The notes beneath the pieces were generated by a model, which was not told the DNA's origin, searched no databases, and saw only the letters and a program-made list of their open reading frames with translations. A stretch of DNA of 13,644 nucleotides, from the NCBI GenBank assembly GCA_002352485.1, contig DEIM01000180.1, positions 1-13,644 of the forward strand, in the 5' to 3' direction. Position 1 is the first letter of the stretch; each line of letters begins with the position of its first letter. The stretch comes from Candidatus Dadabacteria bacterium UBA2774. Lineage in GTDB: Bacteria; Desulfobacterota_D; UBA1144; Nemesobacterales; UBA2774. The translations under genes and the position numbers were made by a program. Positions 1 through 7,338 of this stretch are shown here, piece by piece.

Positions 1-32
1 TCGGGTCTAATTTTTCCGTCTTCCATTCTCTA

Positions 33-1187
33 TTACTTTCCGTATAGATATTTGAGCGGGGACTGCCTGTTATATTGTTTTATCAGGTTATCCGTATACT
101 CTGTTTCTCCCCTTAAATAATCCTCAATCGCAGTAGAGGCTCCTTCGTGAAATATATAATGCGAGCTGTATGTTGGCACCGCTCCAAAACCCCTTAAAAA
201 TTTATGCTCACCCTGCGCTCCGGCTTCAAAAACCTGTACCCCCCTATCTATAGAATAATCTATTAATTTGTAGAAACAACATTCAAAATGGAGATTTTTG
301 TAGTTGTATGCAGCTCCCCAATACCGCCCGAAAAGACTCTCATTCTTCACTATATTAAAGGTTCCGCCCACCCAGATATTCCCGTCCTTTGCCATTACGA
401 GGACAATCCGGTGACGGAAATTCTCATACATCAAATCAAAAAATTCTCTGTTTAAATAAGCGCTTCCCCACTTTCTTGAGTGGGTGTCCATATAGAACTC
501 CCATATAGCGTCCATATGCTCTTCAGTGATTTCATCTTTCTCTACGATCTTTATCTCAAGCCCTGACTCTTGTAAGTACTTTCTTTCTTTCCGTATCTGT
601 TTCTTCCTGCCCGATCGCATGTCACACAGAAAATCGTCAAAACTCTTATACCCTTTGTTTTTCCAGTGGTACTGGTGAGTTTTTCTGGTCAGAAATCCCA
701 TATTTTCCAGGAAGCCTTTTTCCTTATCGGTCAGGAATAAGAAGTGTATCGAGGAGCAGTTTTCCTCAATTGAAACATCAATAAGGCGTTTTACAAGATA
801 TTCTGCGCACTCTTCAAACGAGTACTCCGGGTGGACGAGTATCCGGACCCCTGTTGCAGGAGTAAACGGAATCGCCACAACCATTTTCGGATAATAGCTC
901 AGTCCCGAGCTCTCAAAAGCGCGCGCCCACTCCCAGTCGAAAATATACTCACCGTAAGAATCAAGTCTTATATATGAAGTAAGGGCGCCTACTATCTTGC
1001 CCCCTTCTTCTAGTACAATATAACGGGGGTTCCAGGTAGTTCTCGGACCAACACAGCCCGATTTCTCGAGAGCCTCTACAAACTCATATTCGAGAAATGG
1101 GTTTTGGGGGTCTACAATAGCGTTATACTGCTCTTTGTCTATTGCCGAGATTGAATTATGTACTTTTGTCTGAATATCTTTATCCAT
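33..1187 (-). CDS. GNAT/FemAB-like N-acyltransferase (DUF482-type)
   Basis: Predicted acyltransferase of the FemAB-like branch of the GNAT superfamily (COG3146/DUF482 type); substrate unknown. Residue numbers below count from the upstream ATG at 1235. Family-like blocks are a PKMVVAIPFTPATG segment (about 117-129), RKWGSAYLNREFF (254-266), RYWGAAYNYKNLHFE (304-318) and GAQGEHKFLRGFG (339-351), the last being the typical C-terminal signature of this family. There is no signal peptide or membrane segment, so it should be cytoplasmic. I chose the ATG at 1187 (residue 17 of the longer frame) because a promoter-like -35/-10 pair lies so close to the upstream ATG that a transcript from it would begin at about that codon; the first 16 residues also look unrelated to the family. 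Its ribosome binding site is weak. The family is recognised with good confidence; the specific reaction is not. Confidence 0.85.
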   Translation of the reverse strand: MDKDIQTKVHNSISAIDKEQYNAIVDPQNPFLEYEFVEALEKSGCVGPRTTWNPRYIVLEEGGKIVGALTSYIRLDSYGEYIFDWEWARAFESSGLSYYPKMVVAIPFTPATGVRILVHPEYSFEECAEYLVKRLIDVSIEENCSSIHFLFLTDKEKGFLENMGFLTRKTHQYHWKNKGYKSFDDFLCDMRSGRKKQIRKERKYLQESGLEIKIVEKDEITEEHMDAIWEFYMDTHSRKWGSAYLNREFFDLMYENFRHRIVLVMAKDGNIWVGGTFNIVKNESLFGRYWGAAYNYKNLHFECCFYKLIDYSIDRGVQVFEAGAQGEHKFLRGFGAVPTYSSHYIFHEGASTAIEDYLRGETEYTDNLIKQYNRQSPLKYLYGK

Positions 1188-1240
1188 TATTAACCCGGCT
1201 GTATGTGAATCAAATTTGCACGTGGGCACCAACATAAATT

Positions 1241-1267
1241 AGTATAGCACCTACGGCGGAGTGTAAA
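1241..1267 (-). promoter_or_regulatory. Candidate promoter for the GNAT gene
   Basis: On the minus strand TTTACA (1262-1267) and TATACT (1241-1246) are separated by 15 bases, each one mismatch from the sigma-70 consensus; the spacer is shorter than the usual 17. A start about seven bases beyond the -10 would fall at roughly 1234, which favours the downstream ATG at 1187. The pair lies in the divergent gap shared with the OmpA-domain gene. Confidence 0.4.
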
Positions 1268-1357
1268 TAAAAAAATGGTGATTTTGATTGCTCAGCACAT
1301 AGGGTAAATTTCAGAGTAACAATTTTCTATTCCGGCTATGGGAGTAATGAGCACAGG

Positions 1358-2572
1358 ATGAATAAAGCTTCAAGGACATTAAACATAAGTATCAAACTAG
1401 CGGTAACGTGTTTTTATATCTTTTTTATTACAGGAGCGGGAATCTCAGGGGCACAAACCCAAAGCGAAGAAATACAAAATGAGGAAGTGATATTTGATGT
1501 TTTATTCGACTCAGATAATAACGATATAAGCTCCGATACTAAAGACGGTCTTAACCGGCATGCAGATACTCTTATAAATAATCCCGAAACGATAGCGGTG
1601 CTTGAAGGATATTCAGACTCTACCGGAGATGACGACTATAACTTAGAGTTATCAGGGCAAAGGGCTCAGTCCGTAAAGGATTACCTTATTAACAGAGGCG
1701 TTCCATCGGAAAACTTAAGCGTAGCTCCCAAGGGAGGAACCGACCGCTTTTCGTCGGGCGAGACTCAGGAAGCCCTTGCTAGTAACAGAAGAGTGCGTGT
1801 CATATACGAGCTTCCAGTTGTCATCGAAGAGGAGAGCCTGCCCGAGACTCAGACTCTTGAGGAGAACGAGGATACCGAGCCTAATCTCCCAAAATCTCTT
1901 GAGGAAGAGACTACAGACACGGACGAGATTGACCCAGAATTAGTTACAGTCGAAGCCCCCCTGCCTGCAGCTACCCCAAAGCCCGTGCCGCCCACGCCGC
2001 CGCCCTCACTGCTTAACTCGATCGGCAGCGAAATTAATAACAGCGCCCCAGGCGAAATCGTTTTTGAGCCGCCTAAGAATATGCAGCTCCAGGGTACCTA
2101 TCTTGTCGAAGCTCTGGTAAGCAAAAACTTTATAGACGGGCTTATTTCAGCTCTCCAAAAGCAATCGCAAGTAGAGAGCCTGAAACTGAGCCAGGACTTG
2201 CTTGTATTACTTTCGGGAAAAGGTTTTGAAGTACAGCCGGTGGAGGATTCGTTCAACTCCCGGGACCTCTTTCCGGATGACCACGGCGCCAGGTCCGAAA
2301 CCGTTGCTCCGGCTGAAGACATCAAATGGCAGTGGTATGTGACACCTGTAAAAGCTGGGTACCAGCCCCTTCTTTTATCCGTAATAGTTGATATTGAAGA
2401 GCCTATATATGATCAGACCAGCACCGAATATGATACGTACACAAAAATAGTCAATGTTAGAGAGGGTTTTCTGCGCTCCCTACTTGGGAGCTACTGGCTT
2501 ACCTCTTTAGTAGTATTACTCGTTATCGCGGTAGCAAGCTGGGTTATCTTGGGTAAATTCAATATGATATAG
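1358..2572 (+). CDS. OmpA-domain protein with C-terminal beta-rich domain and membrane anchor
   Basis: Envelope protein of 404 residues. An N-terminal hydrophobic segment (about 12-32, ending GISGAQ) looks like a signal sequence or anchor. Residues 43-151 form an OmpA C-terminal domain that binds peptidoglycan: FDSDNNDIS, then GYSDSTGDDDYNLELSGQRA with D87 and R102 at the positions of the diaminopimelate-binding Asp and Arg, and NRRVRV at 143-148. The usual His of GHTD is Tyr. An acidic, Pro-rich linker (about 155-218) follows. Residues 232-350 form a second domain, predicted beta-rich, with WQWYVTPVKAG at 324-334. A transmembrane helix (about 379-397) ends the chain with a short polar tail. 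Canonical OmpA-family proteins have no such distal anchor. The start has only a distant GGGAG (1340-1344), about 13 bases upstream. The OmpA domain is clear; the second domain's function is unknown. Confidence 0.85.
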   Translation: MNKASRTLNISIKLAVTCFYIFFITGAGISGAQTQSEEIQNEEVIFDVLFDSDNNDISSDTKDGLNRHADTLINNPETIAVLEGYSDSTGDDDYNLELSGQRAQSVKDYLINRGVPSENLSVAPKGGTDRFSSGETQEALASNRRVRVIYELPVVIEEESLPETQTLEENEDTEPNLPKSLEEETTDTDEIDPELVTVEAPLPAATPKPVPPTPPPSLLNSIGSEINNSAPGEIVFEPPKNMQLQGTYLVEALVSKNFIDGLISALQKQSQVESLKLSQDLLVLLSGKGFEVQPVEDSFNSRDLFPDDHGARSETVAPAEDIKWQWYVTPVKAGYQPLLLSVIVDIEEPIYDQTSTEYDTYTKIVNVREGFLRSLLGSYWLTSLVVLLVIAVASWVILGKFNMI

Positions 2573-2603
2573 CGTCTCTATATGTTCAGGACCGGAGGTC
2601 AGA

Positions 2604-3041
2604 ATGGAATGGCTTCGAAAACTTAAAGGCAAGGGCGGCATGATTAAACAAATAGACCACGCCGCTATAGTCGTGAGCGATATGGACAGGGCATTTGAGT
2701 TCTATTCGGGTGTTCTGGGACTGGACGTCATACTAGATGGCCGGGAGAGCGGGGAACAGAAAAAATCTTTCCTCGGAAATAAGAAACAAGTGCTTATAGC
2801 TTTAACAGAGGATAAGAATCGCGCGGCAGGCGACACGGCAGATGTTGAGGGTGTAAACCATATAGCATTTTTAGTTGGAGATTTGGAGAAATCAAGCCGG
2901 CTGTTAAAAGAAAAGGGAATCCGCTTTATTGAAGAGAAGAGAGATGAGAGCGGGAAAATCACTGCTTACCACTTTTTAGACCCAGACGGGCTCGAGCTTG
3001 AAATCTGTACGGCTTCAGAAAATGAAGTGCCTCAATATTAG
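2604..3041 (+). CDS. VOC-fold (glyoxalase/bleomycin-resistance/dioxygenase) protein
   Basis: A 145-residue vicinal-oxygen-chelate protein with two beta-alpha-beta-beta-beta modules. Module 1 begins IDHAAIVVSDMDRAFEFY (17-34) and LGLDVI; module 2 begins VNHIAFLVGDLEKS (84-97) and ends FLDPDGLELEI (124-134). Likely metal ligands are H19, H86 and E133; the fourth ligand of classical glyoxalase I, expected near VLIALTE (63-69), is not obvious because an Ala occupies the usual Glu position. The family includes glyoxalase, thiol transferases and ring-cleaving dioxygenases, so the substrate cannot be given. GGAGGT at 2594-2599 supports the ATG at 2604; an ATG at 2640 would start nearer the first strand but has a weaker site. 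It begins 31 bases after the OmpA-domain gene and may be co-transcribed with it. Confidence 0.88.
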   Translation: MEWLRKLKGKGGMIKQIDHAAIVVSDMDRAFEFYSGVLGLDVILDGRESGEQKKSFLGNKKQVLIALTEDKNRAAGDTADVEGVNHIAFLVGDLEKSSRLLKEKGIRFIEEKRDESGKITAYHFLDPDGLELEICTASENEVPQY

Positions 3042-3176
3042 AGCTGCAATGTTTTCTTATTGATAACTCATACTCCCAGAAAATAAAAACCTTTAAAAAT
3101 CCTGATTTATGTATATATTCTAGGTATAAGAATAGTTGGGATATTCATATTATTTTAATAATAGGCGGATAGAATA

Positions 3177-4367
3177 ATGAGCATGGTAGATACCGAAAAG
3201 TACAGCCTGCCGGTCAGATACGGCACAGATATGCGCATACTCATAGTAGGCGGCGGTATAGCAGGACTAACGCTTGCGGGGTTATTGCAGCAAAGAGGGT
3301 TCAGACCTACGGTGGCAGAGCGTATTCCAGAGTACGGCAACGTGGGTTATATAATAGTGCTTTGGCCTGCCGGAAGCCGCATCTTAAAAGGCTTAGGGGT
3401 CTATGAAGATTTACTTGAAGCGGGGCTTCCGTTCTCAGATTATAATGTGTGGGACGAGAGCGGAGAAATGCTTCAATCCTATTCGGTGCTTCCTGTAACA
3501 GAGAAGTACGGTCCAATGATAAGCATCTACAGGCCCGAGTTAATTAACGTTCTCAGAAAAGCAGTTGATCCCGAATTTATCCGCATGGATACTCGGGTTC
3601 AGAATATGGAACAGACAAATGACGAGGTGTTTGTTACTTTCAGTGACGGTTCCGAGGAAACATACGACCTGGTGCTTGGCTGTGATGGAGTGAATTCTGA
3701 GACCCGGAGACAAGTTTTCGGGGAAGTCCAGCCTACATTCGGCGGAATGACGGGCTGGAATTTTTGGGTTAAATCCGGGATTTTAGAGCCAACCCAAATC
3801 GCGGAGTACTGGGGAACAGGCAAGTTTCTTGGCATATGGCCCACTAAAGGTCGCCTGTCCGTATTCACAAGCATCAGAAGCCCTGAAGGTATTCCCGACC
3901 CGATTGATGGGAGGATTGACAGAATAAACGAGAATTTTCAAGGGTTTAACGGAATAGTGCCTGAAATACTTTCCCATTTAGATGATCCGAATGAGATTTA
4001 TCATAGTGATTATTACGATCTCCAGATAGACAAGTGGTATAAGGGTAGAGTCGGCCTCATAGGGGATTCTGCGCACGCTGTTCTTCCAACAGCAGGCGGT
4101 GGAGTATCGATGGCCATGGAATCCGCTGCAGTTATGGCGGATGAGCTCTGTAGAGCCGATTCAAAATATATCAGTCATGCTCTTGAGGCGCACATGACCA
4201 GGAGGCGCTCCCGCGTAGATAAAATACAAAACCAGTCTCGCATGATGGGCAAATTCGCATATGCCAACAGTAAAGCGGTTTCTTCTCTCAGAAATCTCGT
4301 GCTGAAGCTATTTTCGAAAAAAATTCATTTCAACTATTGGGACAGTATGCTTAAAGAACCCATATAG
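3177..4367 (+). CDS. FAD-dependent monooxygenase (group A, PHBH fold)
   Basis: Single-component NAD(P)H- and FAD-dependent aromatic or polyene hydroxylase family, 396 residues, about the usual length. Three flavin motifs are visible: the N-terminal dinucleotide fold ILIVGGGIAG (21-30) with an acidic strand end at about residue 48; the middle DG motif, DLVLGCDGVNSETRR; and the GD motif GDSAHAVLPTAGGG beginning at G296, which contacts the FAD ribityl chain. No signal peptide or membrane helix is present. Relatives include TetX, urate hydroxylase and zeaxanthin epoxidase-like enzymes, so the substrate is open. The ATG at 3177 has a fair GGCGGA (3164-3169) seven bases upstream; the ATG at 3231 would place the flavin motif at the extreme N-terminus, as is usual, but lacks a ribosome binding site. 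It stands alone, with 135 bases before it and over 200 after. Confidence 0.9.
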   Translation: MSMVDTEKYSLPVRYGTDMRILIVGGGIAGLTLAGLLQQRGFRPTVAERIPEYGNVGYIIVLWPAGSRILKGLGVYEDLLEAGLPFSDYNVWDESGEMLQSYSVLPVTEKYGPMISIYRPELINVLRKAVDPEFIRMDTRVQNMEQTNDEVFVTFSDGSEETYDLVLGCDGVNSETRRQVFGEVQPTFGGMTGWNFWVKSGILEPTQIAEYWGTGKFLGIWPTKGRLSVFTSIRSPEGIPDPIDGRIDRINENFQGFNGIVPEILSHLDDPNEIYHSDYYDLQIDKWYKGRVGLIGDSAHAVLPTAGGGVSMAMESAAVMADELCRADSKYISHALEAHMTRRRSRVDKIQNQSRMMGKFAYANSKAVSSLRNLVLKLFSKKIHFNYWDSMLKEPI

Positions 4368-4450
4368 TTCCTCTAATATCCACATATCACCGACCCCATC
4401 CCGCTCAATTCTCGGCATGAATATTTTCTTCAAGATAGGGAATCATCAGT

Positions 4451-4456
4451 TATAAT
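4451..4456 (+). promoter_or_regulatory. Possible -10 element upstream of the HtrA gene
   Basis: A perfect TATAAT occurs in the gap between the monooxygenase and protease genes (4368-4581). No convincing -35 lies 16-18 bases upstream, and the region is AT-rich, so this is only a weak promoter candidate. I see no sigma-E-like GAACTT/TCTGA pair and no terminator hairpin for the upstream gene in this gap. Confidence 0.25.
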
Positions 4457-4581
4457 TTTATTCATACTTTTTACAGATACGTGTGTGCGAGCGTATTGAT
4501 TATTTATATATGATGGGAGCGGTATTTAATTTAACCACTATAAATTAATCAATAATAATGTTAGTCGGAGGTATTAAAGCC

Positions 4582-6015
4582 ATGCCGAAATTGGCAAGAA
4601 TTCTCATATTAATCATGGTGTTATGTGTAGGTTTTTCAGGAGCTCATATGGAAGCTATAGCCCAGAGCGGCGAGTATCAATCCCTTTCGCCCCTTGTTAA
4701 ACAACTGAGTCCTTCGGTTGTAAACATCAGTACGACGAGCGTTAGCAAAGGAAGAAGCTTCTCATATCAATCACCATTCGGCGGAGAGGAGCAGGGAGAC
4801 CCGTTTCAAGACTTTTTTAAGCGTTACTTCGGCGACGCCCCTGAGCAGGAATTCAAGAGAAAGGGCCTCGGCTCGGGTTTCATATTCAGTGAAGACGGCT
4901 ACATCATTACCAATAACCATGTAGTGGAAAGAGCAACCGATATAAAAGTAATAATGCAAAACGGGGACAGTTATCAGGCGGAGACCATAGGAACAGACCC
5001 TAAAACGGATTTAGCACTGCTTAAAATAGAACCCGAGACTAAGCTGCCCGCAGTGAAGTTCGGAAACTCTCAAGGGCTTGAGATAGGCGACTGGGTTTTA
5101 GCAATCGGGAATCCGTTTGGTCTCGGACATACTGTAACGGCCGGAATAATAAGCGCCAAGGGAAGATCCCTCGGGCTCGGCTCATATGACGATTTCCTAC
5201 AGACGGACGCGGCAATTAACCCCGGCAACAGCGGCGGACCTCTATTTAATTTCGACGGTGAAGTAATAGGTGTTAATACCGCTATCATAGCAGGCGGACA
5301 GGGGATTGGGTTTGCCATACCTATCAATATGGCAAAGGACGTAGTGGCGCAGCTCCGTAACTCTGGAAAAGTAGTCCGGGGATGGATCGGTGTGTACGTA
5401 CAAGAGGTTACGCCCGAGATATCCGAGGGGCTTAATTTAAACGGTGAGAAGGGCGCACTTGTAGCTGACGTCAGCCCCGATGGCCCGGCAGACAAAGCGG
5501 GTTTGAAGAGAGGGGACGTAATAGTCGAATTCAACGGGACAACGATAGAAGAAATGCCCGATCTGCCTAAAACGGTAGCTTCTTATGCGCCAGGGACTAA
5601 AACCAAGATGAAGGTAATAAGGGGCGGAAAAGAGAAGACTTTGAAAATAAAGCTCGGCGAGCTTCCGGATGAGGTCGCTCAGAGCTCGAGACGTACCCCG
5701 GGAAAGGCGGTTGAGCAGAACCTGGGACTCGTCGTTCAAGAGATTACCCCTCGTGTAAAGAAGCGCTTTGGCGTTGAGCATTCCATGGGTGTGATTATTA
5801 CAGATGTGCAAAGTGGCAGCATAGCGGCTGTTGCAGGGCTCAGACCGGGAGATGTAATCCTTGAGATAAACAAAGACCGGATCGCTAATCTTGATAATTA
5901 CAGAAACACAATGGACTCCACTGAATCCGGACAAAATGTGCTCTTTTTAATTCAGCGAGGAACCAGCACTATCTACGTAGCACTTAAGACGGATGCCGAT
6001 GACAATAAAGGCTGA
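4582..6015 (+). CDS. Periplasmic serine endoprotease, HtrA/Deg family, two PDZ domains
   Basis: Exported protease and chaperone that degrades misfolded envelope proteins. From the ATG at 4582 it has a signal peptide (about 1-28, hydrophobic core ILILIMVLCVGF), a trypsin-like domain and two PDZ domains (about 255-355 and 380-475). The catalytic triad is visible: H113 in TNNHVV, D143 in KTDLALL, and S217 in NPGNSGGPL. The first PDZ contains GADVSPDGPADKAGLKRGD-like sequence and the second GVIITDVQSGS with GLRPGDVI. The overall length of 477 residues fits DegP/DegQ/MucD. GGAGGT (4567-4572) lies nine bases before 4582 and decides the start; an ATG at 4558 would put eight odd residues ahead of the signal peptide and would translate through that ribosome binding site. 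Which Deg subtype it is cannot be settled by reading. Its end overlaps the RidA-family gene. Confidence 0.95.
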   Translation: MPKLARILILIMVLCVGFSGAHMEAIAQSGEYQSLSPLVKQLSPSVVNISTTSVSKGRSFSYQSPFGGEEQGDPFQDFFKRYFGDAPEQEFKRKGLGSGFIFSEDGYIITNNHVVERATDIKVIMQNGDSYQAETIGTDPKTDLALLKIEPETKLPAVKFGNSQGLEIGDWVLAIGNPFGLGHTVTAGIISAKGRSLGLGSYDDFLQTDAAINPGNSGGPLFNFDGEVIGVNTAIIAGGQGIGFAIPINMAKDVVAQLRNSGKVVRGWIGVYVQEVTPEISEGLNLNGEKGALVADVSPDGPADKAGLKRGDVIVEFNGTTIEEMPDLPKTVASYAPGTKTKMKVIRGGKEKTLKIKLGELPDEVAQSSRRTPGKAVEQNLGLVVQEITPRVKKRFGVEHSMGVIITDVQSGSIAAVAGLRPGDVILEINKDRIANLDNYRNTMDSTESGQNVLFLIQRGTSTIYVALKTDADDNKG

Positions 6016-6466
6016 GGAGCGCTTAGCGGATTTTGGGATCGAGGTCCCCGAGGTCCAGACACCTTTAGGTGCGTATGTGCCCGCAGTTATTTCAGGACAA
6101 TTGATATTTATATCTGGTCAGCTCCCCATGGTAAAAGGGGAGCTGACCAGAAAGGGTAAAGTAGGCTCTGAAGTGTCTTTGGAGCAGGGCATGGAAGCTG
6201 CACGCAGAGCTTCTGTGAACGCTATAGCTGTGCTAAAGAATGAGCTTGGCGACTTAGACCGGGTCGAGAGGATCGTAAAAATAACGGGATATGTAGCAAG
6301 CGCCCCGGGATTTAACCAGCAGGCCAACGTGATGAACGGGGCGTCTGAGTTGTTCTTTCAAATTTTTGGTGAAGCTGGACGCCACGCGAGGGTGGCAGTA
6401 GGTGTTTCAGAGCTTCCCCTAGATGCGCCCGTTGAAATAGAAGTTATAGCTAAAATTTCAGATTAA
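5999..6466 (+). CDS. RidA/YjgF/UK114-family protein
   Basis: Small protein of the Rid superfamily; RidA itself deaminates reactive enamine/imine intermediates released by PLP enzymes. The chain (about 155 residues) belongs to the longer subgroup with an N-terminal EERLADFGIEVPEV segment. Family signatures are FISGQLPMVKGEL, the helix QGMEAARRASVNAIAVLKNEL, and the C-terminal block HARVAVGVSELPLDAPVEIEVIA. The Arg of HARVAV and the first Glu of VEIEV match the substrate-binding Arg and conserved Glu of RidA, so deaminase activity is plausible. The start at 5999 fits the family N-terminus; an in-frame ATG at 5993 is equally possible. Either start lies inside the end of the protease gene (stop 6013-6015), so translation is probably coupled. 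No strong ribosome binding site is seen. A perfect 15-bp inverted repeat lies within this gene. Confidence 0.9.
   Translation: MTIKAEERLADFGIEVPEVQTPLGAYVPAVISGQLIFISGQLPMVKGELTRKGKVGSEVSLEQGMEAARRASVNAIAVLKNELGDLDRVERIVKITGYVASAPGFNQQANVMNGASELFFQIFGEAGRHARVAVGVSELPLDAPVEIEVIAKISD
6113..6151. repeat. Perfect 15-bp inverted repeat inside the RidA-family gene
   Basis: The left arm 6113-6127 (TCTGGTCAGCTCCCC) and right arm 6137-6151 (GGGGAGCTGACCAGA) are exact reverse complements around a nine-base centre, ATGGTAAAA. It encodes the conserved SGQLPMVKGELTR segment, so it is not an insertion that breaks the frame. In mRNA it would form a GC-rich stem with a nine-base loop; no U-run follows on either strand, so it is not a standard terminator. 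No second copy was found in the window. Confidence 0.9.
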
Positions 6467-6501
6467 ATCTTTGCACTATCAGCACCATCTATACATCTTA
6501 A

Positions 6502-7281
6502 ATGAGCCGTCCCATAAAAACTTTTATTTATTCCGACTACCCGTCCGGATCACTCAATATCTCTGCAATACGGGAATATCTTGCAAGATACGGATTCCAA
6601 ACAGAGGACCGCGGCAATGTCATTAGTTTCCTTGAGCTATCCAATGATAGTCTTACTTCTATTGCCGAGATACTCTCTGGCGCTGTGGTAGACGATATAT
6701 CATCAGATATAACGAAACTATCCGTCCCGAACAGTGCTCAAGTAAATTCCGAAATGAATAGACTCTTAGGGAGGGAAAATACTGAAGGGGTTCTCTATGA
6801 CGGATATTGGCTTGAAAGAATATTCCACAGAGCACTGTCTGAGAGAGTTCTTCTTGAGCTCGGAGATGATTATCTACACCTCATATTCACCTCCAGGCTT
6901 TTCGGGACTTTTGAAGACAGAAGATATCACGCTCGCGTAGTGCTCACGGGGGTTCCCTCTTTGATATCCACCTCGGGATTAATCGAGGCTCCGGCTAAGC
7001 CCAGGGAATATTACTTTATAAAAGGTGGTTTGATTCAAAGCGGTAAGGAGGTAGGCGTGCTGGATGAAATGTACAAGGGAAGATTTGTAGAATACGACGA
7101 CCCTAAAATTTCCTCCATACTGTGTTCATACGCGCTTCAAGCTGTCTTCTACCATATGAGCGGAAAAGCTTTTTGTGATAATAAGGCGTGCTGTCTTTAT
7201 AACTCACACTGGCAGGAGGACGTACTCAGAGTACAATACGAGGGAATGCCGTGTGATGAATGCCTGGAATTGATTAAATAG
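6502..7281 (+). CDS. Archaemetzincin-like putative metallopeptidase relative (DUF6775-like), HExxH not evident
   Basis: A 259-residue soluble protein without signal peptide. Its C-terminal third resembles archaemetzincins and the DUF6775 putative metallopeptidases: C225-x4-C230, the block LYNSHWQEDVLRVQ (232-245), then C251-x2-C254. Four such cysteines bind a structural zinc in archaemetzincin. If C225 is aligned to the cysteine after HExxHxxGxxH, H218 and G221 match the second His and the Gly, but the first His, catalytic Glu and third His are A214, V215 and F224. As read, the classic zinc-protease site is therefore absent. The N-terminal 200 residues, with LLELGDDYLHLIFTSRLFGTF (117-137), show no domain I can name. 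It starts 35 bases after the RidA-family gene with a poor ribosome binding site, and may belong to the same transcript. The family call comes from motif recall and is moderate; biochemical function is unknown. Confidence 0.6.
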   Translation: MSRPIKTFIYSDYPSGSLNISAIREYLARYGFQTEDRGNVISFLELSNDSLTSIAEILSGAVVDDISSDITKLSVPNSAQVNSEMNRLLGRENTEGVLYDGYWLERIFHRALSERVLLELGDDYLHLIFTSRLFGTFEDRRYHARVVLTGVPSLISTSGLIEAPAKPREYYFIKGGLIQSGKEVGVLDEMYKGRFVEYDDPKISSILCSYALQAVFYHMSGKAFCDNKACCLYNSHWQEDVLRVQYEGMPCDECLELIK

Positions 7282-7287
7282 GGTAGG

Positions 7288-7321
7288 AAAAAGAGGAGAC
7301 TCATGCTTATTGAGCCTCCTC
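7288..7321 (-). terminator. Rho-independent terminator of thi4
   Basis: Arms GAGGAG (7293-7298) and CTCCTC (7316-7321), extended inward past one mismatch by CTCA/TGAG, form a hairpin. Read on the minus strand it is followed directly by five U (A-run 7288-7292). It lies 18 bases beyond the thi4 stop, between two convergent genes. The plus-strand side has no T-run, so it should work mainly for thi4. Confidence 0.75.
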
Positions 7322-7338
7322 GGATTGTAGTTATGTGT

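Noticed and set aside
2475..2491. GCTCCC/GGGAGC hairpin before the C-terminal helix of the OmpA-domain gene
   Set aside because: Short stem inside coding sequence with no U-run; likely chance.
3116..3134. TATTCT/AGAATA inverted repeat between the VOC and monooxygenase genes
   Set aside because: Only six AT-rich pairs, no U-run, in an AT-rich gap where such matches are common; not enough for a terminator or operator.
5070..5934. Two long minus-strand open frames opposite the protease gene
   Set aside because: No recognisable protein features or ribosome binding sites, and they overlap a clear two-PDZ HtrA gene; shadows.
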